A DNA stretch of 64,000 nt from Ceratothoa steindachneri. Its lineage: Eukaryota; Arthropoda; Malacostraca; Isopoda; Cymothoidae. Both the position numbers and the translations under genes were made by a program. Where the stretch lies: contig OZ018324.1 of the NCBI GenBank assembly GCA_963969495.1, forward strand, positions 155,604,172 through 155,668,171, written 5' to 3'. Below are positions 21,873 to 35,315 of the stretch, in pieces. How positions within the stretch are numbered: position 1 is the stretch's first letter; every line of letters starts with the position of its first letter. The notes under the pieces were generated by a model. It searched no databases. It was not told where the DNA came from and saw only the letters and a list, made by a program, of their open reading frames with translations.

Positions 21873-22613
21873 GTAAATATGTAGATTATCGGCGCGAACG
21901 ATGTGAAGTACTATTTCGTCCGTGTTCCAAAATGTTTCACGTTTTTGGAGTACATTTAAGTTGATGGCTCGTGTGGGGGTAAACACAATGGGAGGACTAC
22001 ACTACGATGATCCTGAGTTTCATTAAATTGGGGGGGTCTGGGGGGCACAGCCCCCCAGTGTATAATCTAATTGTTTATAGAATAATAATTCGAAAAGGAC
22101 TCAAACGCCCGAAAAAAATTTGTGTAAATATTATCGTTCATTTACCCGTGTCATTTGTGACGCCATACCCCCCCCCCCCCCCGAACCCCTATTATAATTT
22201 GCAAAACGATTAAAGGAGCTGAAATGATGTAGTTAAAGCATTCACCTCGGCCCGAAAAAAATATTTTGTGTAAATATTATCGTTCACCCGTGTCATTTGT
22301 GACGTCATACCCCACCCCGAACCCCTATTATAATTCGCAAAACGATTAAAGGCGCTGAAATGATGAAGTTAAAGCATTCACCTCTCTAAACGTCAGAACA
22401 TTATAAAAATTAGGATTATATACTGGGGGGCTGTGCCCCCCAGCCCCCCCCCATTTAATGAAACTCAGGATCATCGTAGTGCGGTCCACGCATCGTGTTT
22501 AACCCCCAACGAGCCGTCCCCTATAAATGTACTCCAAAAACGCGAAACATTTTGGAACACCTACGAAATAGTACATCTTATCAGCCGGGCCGCTCGTCTA
22601 CATATTTACCCTT
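21873..22613. repeat. Foldback-type element of repeat family R, about 740 bp
   Basis: Seen: the left end GGTAAATATGTAGATTATCG to GATCCTGAGTTTCATTAAAT (21873-22026) reappears reverse complemented at 22448-22613, with 70-80% similarity over about 150 bp. Next to it on both inner sides is a GGGGGGC..GCCCCCC palindrome (22034-22057, 22424-22442). The middle has a 140-bp tandem duplication (22110-22248 and 22249-22395) with matching ATTATCGTTCA and CGAACCCCTATTATAAT blocks. Inferred: a foldback or MITE, possibly a Merlin derivative. I found no clear target duplication. Confidence 0.7.
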
Positions 22614-24026
22614 AATTGTTATACTGTTCTGACGTTTACAGAGGTGAATGCTTTAACTACATCATGTCAGCGTCTTTAATCGTTTTGCGAATTGTAATAT
22701 GGGTTGGGAGTTGGGTATGACGTCAGAAATGCTTGATTTCAATTTTGTTTTCCACTTAATAGTTTTTAATTATCCTCATTCGGAGTCCTTTTTATTTGTC
22801 AATATATATTCCCCCATTTTACTATTTGCATTACCTTCTTTTGTACATTTAAATGTAATTAGCTAGATCATTTCAAGGAACTACTTGTTTTTTAGCAGTT
22901 TGGGTGTCAAACATTTCCCTTTTAGGCAGCTTGAAAATAATCAATCAGACGTCTTTTAAGCAGTGTGAAAATGGTATCGAATTGTGCGTTTTGTCTGGCT
23001 TCTATTTCGGAATTATTGACTCGTTTCTGATACAGATAAATTGTTCACCTTTTGGGATGTTCATAATTTAGTTAAAATTAAAAGCGAATGCGACATTTGT
23101 GGCCGGGCATTAGATGTCCCCCCTCAGTTTGAATGTAGATACTCTAAAATAAAACTTGATTCAAGTCAGCTAGATTTCGAATATGACGCGGACGCGCAAA
23201 ATAAATAGGCTTTCCTCTTGGCTATTTCGTAAGTATAACCACTGCAATTAAGTACGATAACAGCGTGTTTCGTTTGTTTTTTCGGGCAATTTTGTAAAAA
23301 AAAAATGGCCAACGTAAACAGCGTTTTCGGTTTGTTTACTTTCGGGCATTTTTTTAATGCAAAAAATGGCGGCAGCTATAATTCGAAGAAAACTCAAACC
23401 CGGCTGATAAGATGTACTATTTCGTCCGTGTTCCAAAATGTTTCACGTTTTGGGAGTACATTTAAGGGGACGGCTCGTGTGGGGGTAAACACAAGGGGAA
23501 GCACATTATGAATATCCTGAGTTTCATTAAATTGGGGGGAGGGCTGGGGGGCTGTAATCCTCATTATTTATACAACAATGTTCTGACGTTTACAGAGGTG
23601 AATGCTTTAACTACATCATGTCAGCGCTTTTACTCGTTTTGCGAATTATAATAAGGGTTAGAGGTGGGATATGACGTCAGAAATGCTTGATTTCAATTTT
23701 TTCCACTTAATAGCTTTTTATTATCCTCATTCGGAGTCCTTTTTATTTGTCAATATATTTTTCCTCATTTTACTATTTTTATTACCTTCTTTTATACATT
23801 TAAATCTAATTAGCTAGCTCGTTTTAAGGAACTACTTTTTTTTAGCCGTTTGCGTATCATAGAGACGTTTTGTACATAGTTTCAAAATCGTATCGATTGG
23901 TGAAGTGTGTCCGTCGTTTATTTCCGAATTATTAACTCTAGTCTCTGATAGAGAACAATTTGTAACCTTTTGGGACGTTCATAATTTAGTTAAAATTAAA
24001 AGCGATTGCGAGATTTGTGGCGGGCA
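22614..24026 (+). repeat. Tandem repeat R units carrying a Merlin-type transposase N-terminus
   Basis: Seen: 22620-23200 and 23575-24020 are two copies, about 950 bp apart, starting GTTCTGACGTTTACAGAGGT and ATGACGTCAGAAATGCTTGA. Each has a coding-looking stretch. Copy 1 reads FTFWDVHNLVKIKSECDICG then FECRYSKIKLD, with an upstream NCAFCLASISELLTR (22975-23205). Copy 2 reads TFWDVHNLVKIKSDCEICG (23960-24025). Known: Merlin/ISXO2-like proteins of invertebrates begin with a CxxC zinc-ribbon preceding the DDE domain; my match to CxFC..ISELLT..FWDVH.LV...CD(V/I)C is from memory. Between the copies (23270-23550) are ATGGCCAACGTAAACAGCGT and a further R terminus. All copies are broken. Confidence 0.6.
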
Positions 24027-24402
24027 TTAGATGTGGTAAATATGTAGATTAGTGACTCGAACGGCGGGACGTACTATTTCGTCCGTAGTTCAATCCCTAC
24101 ATACGAAAGAAAAAACGAACAGTTCGACGCCTATCTTGAAAACTATATTTCGAATAGGACTCAAACAGCGTGTTTCGTTTGTTTTTTAGGGCAATTTTGT
24201 AAAAAAAAAAAAAAAAATGGCCTGCATAAACAGCGTTTTTCGTTTGTTTACTTTCGGGCATTTATTTTTATAGAAAAAATTGCGCCAGCTATAATTCGAA
24301 AAGGACTCAAACGCGTATGAATATTCCGACACGGGTGAACGATAATATTTACACAAAATAATTTTTCCGGCCGGGCCGCTCGTCTATATGTTTACCAAAT
24401 TC
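24027..24402. repeat. Repeat family R, short inverted-ended copy
   Basis: Begins GGTAAATATGTAGATTAGTG and ends with the reverse complement (CGTCTATATGTTTACC at 24387-24402). It includes a copy of the 23270-23400 segment (CAGCGTTTTTCGTTTGTTTA). Truncated internally relative to 21873-22613. Confidence 0.65.
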
Positions 24403-24594
24403 TCGAGAAATTTCAAGACAAATGGTGCAGCAAGTAGATAACACAAATTAATAACCAACACTATATCAGGTCCTGGGGTCCAGGCATTGTTCCTCGCCAG
24501 GTAAGAGAGTTTTAAGGGAACCCTTCTAATGCACCCAAAATATGCATTTCAAGAGATCCCGTTATAGCTTACACTGACAGAAATGGAAAGGTTA

Positions 24595-24690
24595 AGATTA
24601 TTTTCCACCGTTATCCTTTTTATTTACTGGCAACCTTTCGACCACAATACGGTCATCTTTTTAGGCCTACAATACGAATAAATGACCAAA
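24595..24690 (-). mobile_element. Penelope-like element 3' end fragment
   Basis: On the minus strand it reads AAAGATGACCGTATTGTGGT followed by CGAAAGGTTGCC, the 3' signature also present at 26745-26790 (plus) and 30995-31035 (minus). 24690-25095 shows no gene. Confidence 0.55.
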
Positions 24691-25099
24691 ACATTATGCA
24701 ATGTACAGATAGCACAATGTTAAAGGTACAAATAGAACTTTGGTAACTAGTTTTTGCTTTGAGTAGGAGACTAAGAGTTAGATAAAGTTTTAGAAATGGT
24801 GCTTGAATTTTTAGTAGAAAGAGAGGGAAGTTTTTAAAATATTTAGATTGGTAGAGGGTGTATAATTTCTAAAATCTGCTAAAGTTAGGAGCACTCTGAT
24901 TTATGAATCTAATGTTAATATGAAACTGTTTTAAAATAAATTTTGAACGGAGAATTTCAGCCCAGAACTTACTGTACAATACCACAACGCCTGGTAATCC
25001 ACGGGTCCATCTGGGCAATCTCATCGGTAGAAACCTGCACCTGCATAGGTAAAGGTTATACAGGAGGTGAAAGAAAAGTATACTAATAATTCTTAGTAT

Positions 25100-25989
<890 letters not shown>

Positions 25990-26029
25990 AGAGTCTTAAG
26001 AGTTCGATTATATACTTATTTAAATGTTT

Positions 26030-26800
26030 AGGGTGGTTCCAAGGCAAATAAATACATTGGAAGCTCTGTCAGAACTCTGAAGGCAAGATTCACTTCCCAT
26101 ATGGGCATAAGTAATAGAACTGGTAAGACACATCAACTCAAAGAAAATTCAGCGATAAGAGATCACAAAATAAAATTTTAAAGTAATATCTCTATGGAAG
26201 ATATTTAAAATTTAAATTCGCATAAATGTACCATAACCCTTCGAATCTCAAAACACTATACATAAAAGAGCTGTCCGTAAAGTTTAATTATGATTTTGAG
26301 TCGATTGCCATAAAGTTACCTGAATTATTTTAAATCTGGCTTGCGGGGTTTTGTTTGGTGTTTGTCGGGTCAACCTCGAGCATTCTGTAACCCGTGCATT
26401 GCGAAGGTTTGTGATTTTGTAAGGTAGGTTTTGGATGATTGTGCTTTAATTCCCCGCTTAAAATCGATTTTAAAACAGTCTAATATAATCATTAAATTCA
26501 TAAATCAAAACGAACTTAACTAAAAATTTTCAAGCAATTATGCACTTGCTAACTGATTTAAATATTCAAAAAACTTCCCAATATTTTTAATTTAAATTTA
26601 AGCCCCATTAATATTTTTTTAATTTAACTCCAACTCTCATTAATCAACGCGCTAAGACTAGCTATCAAAGTTCTAGTTGTACCACTAGCATGGAGCTCAT
26701 GGAAAATTGCAAAATATTTTGTTTGTTTATTTGTATTGTAGTGTTTAGAAGATGACTGTATTGTGGTCGAAAAGGTTGACGGCAGTTATTTTCTTCATTT
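26030..26800 (+). mobile_element. Penelope-like element: GIY-YIG tail and 3' end
   Basis: The plus strand encodes NKYIGSSVRTLKARFTSHMG then ISNRTGKTHQLKENSAIRDH (26045-26170), the second half of a GIY-YIG domain, with a frameshifted C-terminal ESLYIKELSVKFN-like block (26240-26290). The 3' terminal motif GAAGATGACTGTATTGTGGT is at 26749-26768 and (TA)n follows at 26847. It is related to the minus-strand copy at 30985-32480 (same GISNRTG block). Confidence 0.75.
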
Positions 26801-26844
26801 TGTGATTTCTGCTAGTCATTAAATTTATGCTTTCTAGAAGCAAT

Positions 26845-26846
<2 letters not shown>

Positions 26847-26907
<61 letters not shown>
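26847..26907. repeat. (TA)n microsatellite
   Basis: About 30 TA units just past a Penelope-like 3' end. Confidence 0.97.
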
Positions 26908-26910
<3 letters not shown>

Positions 26911-26989
26911 GTGCGAAGATGTATCAGAGAAAAATTCCTTCCAACGCGAGAATATAAATAGCCCATTAAATTACCAACTCAGAATGGAC

Positions 26990-27116
26990 TCGCCGTAGCG
27001 TGAAGGCTAGAGTGCTGGCATTTGGATTCAAAGACGCGCGATCGAAACTCCTCAGTCCACAATTTTTACGAAGAAAACGTAAATCAAGGAAAACGCTTCA
27101 AGGACTAACTAATCAA

Positions 27117-27118
<2 letters not shown>
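26990..27118 (+). mobile_element. tRNA-like SINE with (TA)n tail
   Basis: TGGACTCGCCGTAGCGTGAA opens a tRNA-like head with acceptor-like pairing (GGACT / AGTCC at 27064-27068), a B-box-like CGATCGAAACTC (27039-27050), a short unrelated body and then (TA)n from 27119. The A box is weak. It could be a decayed tRNA-derived SINE. Confidence 0.45.

Positions 27119-27185
<67 letters not shown>
27119..27185. repeat. (TA)n microsatellite
   Basis: About 33 TA units following the SINE-like unit. Confidence 0.97.
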
Positions 27186-27188
<3 letters not shown>

Positions 27189-28474
27189 GTCTAAACACCG
27201 CGTACATTAGTGTATGCAGAAACACTCCAACACAAAGCTGCGCGCCCTCTCGTATCCCTAAAATGCACCTCTCGCCTAGAATTCTCCATCACCATTTTTC
27301 GCACCGCCGTAAACTCCGAGATTGCTCGAAGGCGGCAAAGAAATATCGTCGGCCTAAAGATGATAAAAGGTCTTTCGCGCGACGATACAGATTTTACGAG
27401 AATTCTATTTGCTCTCTCGATTTTGCTCGTGTGAGGAATAAAAGGAAGACTTCTCCCTGGAATCAGGCAGAAACCCTTGGACCTACGTCGAGTTTGTGTG
27501 AAACTCGATCCACATATGAAACCGTTCCCCGCTTCAAGGAAGGAACTTTGGGGGGAATTGGTTGTTGCCGTCACAGTACTTGTAGGTGCCAAACTCCCCC
27601 CCCCCCACCCCGCATTCAGAGTCTGAGGTTACACAGGACCTCCCTCATTGGATTACCCTAGACATAGCTAGGTAATCGGTTTTGGCTACCCACTCCAGGA
27701 GCCGAATAATCAGCCAGGTACTTCGAGGAAGAAGCCCGATTGAGTCATCGCTTGGTTCACCTTCGTGATCCGGCAAAGGATCAGTATATCACCGGTCTTG
27801 ATCTGACTCTTGCGATCATCGTCACCAGAAGAAGATCTTCACCTCACCCCCTTCAAAAATACTTACGAACTAAAAGGTATCGTTAATTGAATTATCCCCT
27901 CCCCTAACTTTACCAGTATATTTGTGTACTAGAATTCTCATCCTGAGCCCATACCCTCGAATATTAGAAGTGCTTACTTAATTCAGTTTTTAACTCAATA
28001 ATAGTATTCCCTTCGTTCTGTCTGGTGTCATTAAGACACAGACATCCCATTGAATAATCTGAAATAATCCCCACGACATTTTTGTAGTTATTTATTCAGT
28101 GCAGGATTAATCCTATTTATATTTATATACGCTGTGTTTATTTCAAATTCATGTACATTAAAGATTATTTTTGTACAAGTGTGTTTAACTAATTTGAACG
28201 ATCCCTTGGCAATTATTAAACAATCCACTCGGCTTAAAATTCACTAGTCCACCAACCCGCCAATGGTTGGCTTATACTGAGTGGATAACACACTCAGGGG
28301 ATCATCATCTTAGTTTTGATCAAAAGGGTACGCACCGGGGTTATTCTTATTCACCAGAAGTGGCTAAAGTAGGTGTATTGGATACGCTTCACCTCCGCTT
28401 CAGCTCGGTGTGGTAATAAAATATATGTCCAGGAAGTGGGACTGGGATTACCCACTCACTAAACCTCGACAATA
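27186..28474. other. No recognised gene; possible LTR-element leader
   Basis: The minus strand has an open frame of 133 codons (27191-27592) with no family I recognise, and the plus strand overlaps it with one of similar length. Codon choice favours neither. A C11 run is at 27597-27607. The stretch 28235-28440 (GGTACGCACCGGGGTTATTC and so on) looks like LTR or leader sequence, but I could not find a partner copy in the window. Confidence 0.3.
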
Positions 28475-28713
28475 TATTTAAACGACCAAAGAAAGCAAAA
28501 TTGGCAACACACACCGGGAAAAGACTTAGCAAAATATCACATGAGCCAATAAAAGCTTAAGAAGGAAAATGGGAGATGTGAGAACGGAAAGATATCTTTC
28601 CGTTCTCTACATCTCCCATTTTCCTTCTTAAACTTTTATCGGTTCATGTGATATTTTCCAAGGTGTTTTTCCGGGTTGTGTTACCAATTTTCATTTCTTT
28701 GGGCGTTTAAATA
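28475..28713. repeat. Imperfect palindrome, about 115-bp arms
   Basis: ATTTAAACGACCAAAGAAAG at the left end is mirrored by CTTTGGGCGTTTAAATA at the right. The inner arms GAAGGAAAATGGGAGATGT and GAACGGAAAGATAT are nearly perfect, meeting near 28594 with almost no loop. Arms differ at about 12-15 positions. A foldback element or a near-perfect inverted duplication. Confidence 0.85.
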
Positions 28714-30228
<1,515 letters not shown>

Positions 30229-30229
30229 C

Positions 30230-30922
<693 letters not shown>

Positions 30923-30984
30923 CTTTTAACAGAAATCTAAAGACAAGGAAAATTACTTCTGACATTTGTTTATTTATTTAGTGG

Positions 30985-32480
30985 TGACGTTTCCGTTTCG
31001 ATCATAATACGGTCATCTTCTTAGGCCTATAAATAAAATGTATACTAGAACTCAATATTCTAAAGGTACGAATATAACATTGATAGTTTTAGCTTTAAAT
31101 ATGAAAAATTAGAGTTTAAATAATTACTAAATTAGAGTTTAGACTTATAATAAAAAAACACGTTTTTAAAATACTTCAAATTAATTAGTGACTGCAAAAA
31201 ACTATTTAAAATTTCATAAATAGGATTATCATCACCATCATCATCATCACTAACTCTATAATTGTATAACAGGATTTTGAAGATGGGTGAAAAATAAAAT
31301 TAATTCATTTTTTCCCTTAGTAGACAAATGACATTTTTTTTTATTATCAAAGTTATTTCTATAATTATTTTATCACATCATATATCAAAATGGTGAAGTT
31401 CAGAAATATATATTAGTATCGAAATTTTGTGAATTTTTTTAAAACCCAAAGAATTACGAATGGTGAAGTTTAGAAAATATATTTTTATATATCTTCTATA
31501 ACTATATTTTAGCAGCGTGATATTTTCAGGGGGGAAATTTAATTTTGAATTCCTTTTTTAAATAATATTAATTGGCGAAGTTCAGAAAATATATAAAAAT
31601 TTAACCATGGCTGCGTTTTTTTAGATTTTAAATTTTAGTCTTAGTAGGGAAGCCATTGCATGGTTATAAATATATACAAGTATAATTTTTTTTGAGAAGT
31701 TATCAAATATTTATAAATTAATTATATATTAAACAGGAAGCAGCAGAGGTGGTAATATTCAAATTATAAAAATGCAGGGCTTTTAACTATTAGGGAATGG
31801 GAAATATATTTTTGTTTTTAAAATAAAACTGAGATTAATTAGTTTCGGATGTTTTCTTTGTAAAAAAGGGAGATAATAGAAATATTTGAAGAATATGGAT
31901 TGTTTTATGGGGCTGGGGAGATTTGGCGTGTGTAATTCGTGGGTGATTATAGTTGTAGTAAAAGTTCAAATGAGCTTGTGTCGGAGTTTAAAGTGGGGTT
32001 TGTAAATCAAATATAGAGAGATTCCAGTATAGGTAGTTCGTTTTCGGTGTTTGCTGTATCTTTAATTCAAAAATTATTCAAGTTGGGTTTATGGTGTGGA
32101 TGTCTGTTTTCGTAGTGTATTCGGATAGAGGAGGATTCGGAAGTAGTGAGTGGAGCTCCAGTTCTGTTGCTGATGCCTAAATGTGCGTAAATACGGGTAT
32201 GTAGTGTGTCCTGTTTTGATCCCAAATACACCTCGGAATTACATCTAGAACAGATGAATTCATATATGATGGAGGTATTTTGTCTTTAATGTTTGAAAGA
32301 TGTTTGACCCAGAGAAGTGAATAGAAGGGTCCTATATATGGCATTGGTGCAAAAACCTTCTATTTGGGGACGTTGTATAAAGGATTTTTGGGTTAAATAG
32401 TTTATTGATAAAATTTCGACGGTTTCGCTCGATAAGTTTGAAAGATATCCGTTTTATTCGGAAAGTATGCGGCACCTACG
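30985..32480 (-). mobile_element. Penelope-like element: GIY-YIG half and 3' end
   Basis: Seen on the minus strand: SIIYEFICSRCNSEVYLGSK, then RIYAHLGISNRTGAPLTTSE, SSSIRIHYENRHPHH and ELPILESLYI (31980-32285), a GIY-YIG domain with its zinc-type CSRC and the SxIRxH block. Upstream, about 32290-32400 resembles the RT-to-nuclease linker (LPYIG.. / LGQTSFK). The 3' motif AAGAAGATGACCGTATTATG lies at about 31005-31025 and is followed by (TA)n. Repeat C copy 2 sits inside the 3' part. Interrupted by stops. The RT body is missing. Confidence 0.75.
31244..31690. repeat. Repeat C, copy 2 (empty site for the MITE)
   Basis: See copy 1. It contains GGTGAAGTTCAGAAATATAT at 31391, GGTGAAGTTTAGAAAAT at 31459 and GGCGAAGTTCAGAAAAT at 31574, and lacks the MITE. 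Confidence 0.85.
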
Positions 32481-32716
32481 TATGCGCCTCTCATATTTAT
32501 GATATTTATGGCAAATTTACCATGATCCTTCTTTTAGTGTTATATTGAATTTAACATGACAAAAGTTTGCGGCATTTGATGGTCACACAAGCGCGAATCC
32601 AGTAGGGAGGCTAGAAGGCTGACCTCACCTATACAAATTTAGAACACATTTATGCTTGTTTATTTTTTAAGCCATACTTGTATTCTGCTATTCAGAAAGG
32701 GCTATGTAATAATAAT

Positions 32717-32720
<4 letters not shown>

Positions 32721-32789
<69 letters not shown>
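32721..32789. repeat. (TAA)n then (TA)n microsatellite
   Basis: Five AAT units run into about 34 TA units. Sequence on both sides (32480-32720, 32790-33170) shows no gene. Confidence 0.97.
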
Positions 32790-32790
<1 letters not shown>

Positions 32791-33169
32791 CAGTTTTTAA
32801 AACGTTGCGATCAAATGTACCGTTTACGATACATGTCTAAAATACAGGTCAATCTAAAAAAAAATATTAAATTCAGTATTATACTTTAGCTGACGTCCAT
32901 AACTATAATTCATAATTTTCTGATGTGCGGAAAAAAAAATCCGATTTGATAGAGTTAGTGGTCACTCCCGTGTGATATTCTATTATTTATTATCATGCTG
33001 TGTAAGATAACTATTATTAATGATCAATGCCTTTTTCTCAGACTACTCATATGTATGAATTCAGGTTAGCCCCTCCCAAATTTATATCCTAGATCCGTCA
33101 CTGACGTAAGACCATCTTCTCCTTTCGCCACTAAAAGTTTAATATTGTCCATCACTCTCTTGCTGCCTG

Positions 33170-33845
33170 TCTTAGGTGCGGTTGACCTGTTGGGTTGCTT
33201 TATTGGACTTTGTGTTGATCTATTGTGATTACGCGTGGTTTGTCATCTTTTATTTAAATATCATAGCCCCCCGAAGCGAATTAACAAAGGAAACGATAGC
33301 CCAAATCATTTATTTAAAGGATCAAGCCTACACGCAAACATCTTTTGTGACGCGCACACAAGGCTCGCAGAGTTACGTTTGCTGATATATTTTCACCTGG
33401 GATAATGAGGATTGCTTAGATATACTGTGGTCAGATGAAGCAAAATATATTGTGACATGTAACCGAGTAGGACCTTTATACCGTCGCAAGAGTAGTGATA
33501 GCTTTGACCCAGGTTATCTCGAACAGTAAAATACCCTGATTCTTTTATGATTTGGGGTTATTTTTCTATTAGAAGGTTAGAAGAACTTGCTGTGTTTCCC
33601 CTTAAATATAAAAAGGTGAATCAAGTGTATATTTAGAGCTTCTATGTTACCATCTACCAGTATTCTTCGATATCACAGATTCAAAGGTGTTTCAACAGGA
33701 TGGAGCACCTGCTCATACTGCCAAATCCAGTACTACCTGGCTTGATGAGTGTATTTTCCAGGTAACAGCCCTGATATTAATCCAATTGAGAACCCACGGA
33801 ATCTCATCAAGAATGATCCGGAGGGGGGGGGGGGGGGGCAGACTG
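33170..33845 (+). pseudogene. Tc1-type transposase relic
   Basis: Seen on the plus strand across frames: SELTKETIAQIIYLKDQAYT (first HTH), TWDNEDCLDILWSDEAKYIV (first catalytic Asp), a disrupted FMIWGYFSIRRLEE segment, VFQQDGAPAHTAKSSTTWLD (second Asp) and GNSPDINPIENP (third acidic residue). Known: Tc1 proteins are about 340 aa with DD34E. This copy lacks most of the second HTH and is shortened and frameshifted. A G11 run at 33827-33837 follows. Inverted repeats were not found. Confidence 0.8.
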
Positions 33846-34100
33846 AGTACCCTAAATTTGTCCTTTCATTAGCCCATAGTGAAGCGCAGAGCGACTTCAT
33901 TAATCATTCCCAACAATGACACGATTCACTCATTAAGTTCATCGAATTCCTGCCGGTTAGACAAATCTTCCTCGATGAGGAGAGCAACTCGGACGAGACA
34001 GCGAGACCTCCTACTGACCCCAATCCAAGAGCCGCAGTTTCTGATTGGTCTCGACATCGCTGAGTCGGTTCTAGCCCACCCCGTGGAGCCGAGCCGAGCC
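33846..34100. other. No recognised gene
   Basis: Overlapping short frames on both strands (90 and 104 codons to 34151 and 34218) without recognisable motifs, including a GAGCC triplet-like repeat (34092-34110). Confidence 0.35.
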
Positions 34101-34374
34101 GAGCCCTGTAGTCTTTCACGGTTAATCTTGTATCAGCATATGCTACGATAGGTGAAGTGGAGAAAAATTTCAACAAGACCCAGAAAAGTGTACTGACCAG
34201 CTTCCACGACGTTTTCAAGAAGGCTTAGAAGCTACTCCGAGAGATGAGCTCGTCACATAACACCATTCTTGTGCCTCGAGTTTGCAGCCATGCCAAAGGT
34301 AAAGGCGTAGTTATAATGAACAAAGAAGAATATAAGCGAACAAAGTCAACGGATCTAAGTCACATGTTATTAAT

Positions 34375-34740
34375 TGTTCTGACTTATCACCTTACGACCT
34401 ATAAAACTGCCAATAATTCCTGTATTAACCTTGGCACGACCTTTGTAATTATATCATTCGAAAGAGAATGTAAAACAACATAATGATTTCAAATTTTGTT
34501 AGAATCGGCCAAATGGTTAGATATTTTTGCCAAATAACTCCCCGATTAACCTTGGGAAGACCTTACTAGTTCCCAACATATCAATGGAAAGAGAATGTAT
34601 AACAACATAAGCGTTTCAAATTCCGTTAGAATCGGCCAAATAGTTAAGATATTATTGCCAAAGAATTCATTGTAAAGTAAAACGGTTACTATACGACCGA
34701 CCGACCGACCTAACTTATAGAGTCGCGTGCACGCGACTAA
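34375..34740. mobile_element. Insertion with dimeric 121-bp repeat and GC-palindrome end
   Basis: Two tandem units of about 121-128 bp (34415-34540 and 34541-34670) share GAAAGAGAATGTA(A/T)AACAAC and GTTAGAATCGGCCAAAT. They are followed by CCGA repeats (34697-34711) and a perfect 18-bp palindrome AGTCGCGTGCACGCGACT (34721-34738). It splits the Penelope-like N-terminal sequence, so it is probably a non-autonomous insertion. The left boundary is approximate. Confidence 0.6.
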
Positions 34741-34842
34741 AAATGCACAAGATTTTAGATGACTGCTCGAAATTTGCTCCTGTCCAAGAAGACCCACGGA
34801 AGCTCTACCTCTCACTTGAAGACCAAGTCAATAGGCTTCTTA

Positions 34843-34937
34843 TTTTACAGAGGTTGTTTCTCATTAATAGGTTGTTTTTCATATACTATAAAACACAAAA
34901 GTAAGCATCCTATTAATGAGAAACAACCTCTGTAAAA
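34843..34937. repeat. Perfect 29-bp inverted repeat with a 37-bp spacer
   Basis: TTTTACAGAGGTTGTTTCTC plus ATTAATAGG (34843-34871) is repeated exactly as its reverse complement at 34909-34937. An additional AATAGGTTGTTTTTCAT sits next to the left arm. No mismatches in the arms, so it is either young or under repair or selection. Confidence 0.9.
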
Positions 34938-35315
34938 AAGAATCCATGCTAAAAGCTTAAACGGTGGTGTACAAATTCGAATGCCCACATAAGGGCTGCA
35001 TGCCTAATCCAAACAACATATTGGTATGGCTACTCTTATCTTCACCCGACGCTAACGATGCAGTGGTAAGAAGGATGGATCAAAGTAAACTACCACGAAT
35101 AAATTACTAGAACTATTCGATATGAAAACACTACCATCTTCAGAAGAAACTCAGATCTTCATCGCCTAAGGATACTGGAGACTTTTCTCATCAAAGAAAT
35201 GGGCCTAAACCTTAACACCAAACGCGCCAGCAGCTCGGAGGGAGGACAAAACCTTTTCTGATAAAAGGGAACCGTACTTTAATTCCGACCTATAAAAATA
35301 CCAGGGAAGGAATTT

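Larger units (their letters stand above)
34150..35275 (+). mobile_element. Penelope-like element, RT core deleted
   Basis: Seen on the plus strand: VEKNFNKTQKSVLTSFHDVF (34155-34215), then HAKGKGVVIMNKEEYKR (34290-34345). Following a 380-bp insertion, ILDDCSKFAPVQEDPRK and LSLEDQVNRLL (34750-34840) belong to the start of the RT. Then directly (34960 on) VYKFECPHKGCMPNPNN, a decayed GIY-YIG core, and TIRYENTTIFRRNSDLHRLR with ILETFLIKEMGLNLN (35110-35225). Known: Penelope-like proteins run N-domain, RT, GIY-YIG. The palm with YxDD is absent between the last two parts, where a 29-bp perfect inverted repeat sits. Non-functional. Confidence 0.75.

Noticed and set aside
26745..27194. Frames encoding runs of Tyr-Ile
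   Set aside because: Translations of (TA)n arrays. The same applies at 8311, 25146, 30035, 30774, 32652, 47136, 52590, 53665, 57812, 58907 and 59702.
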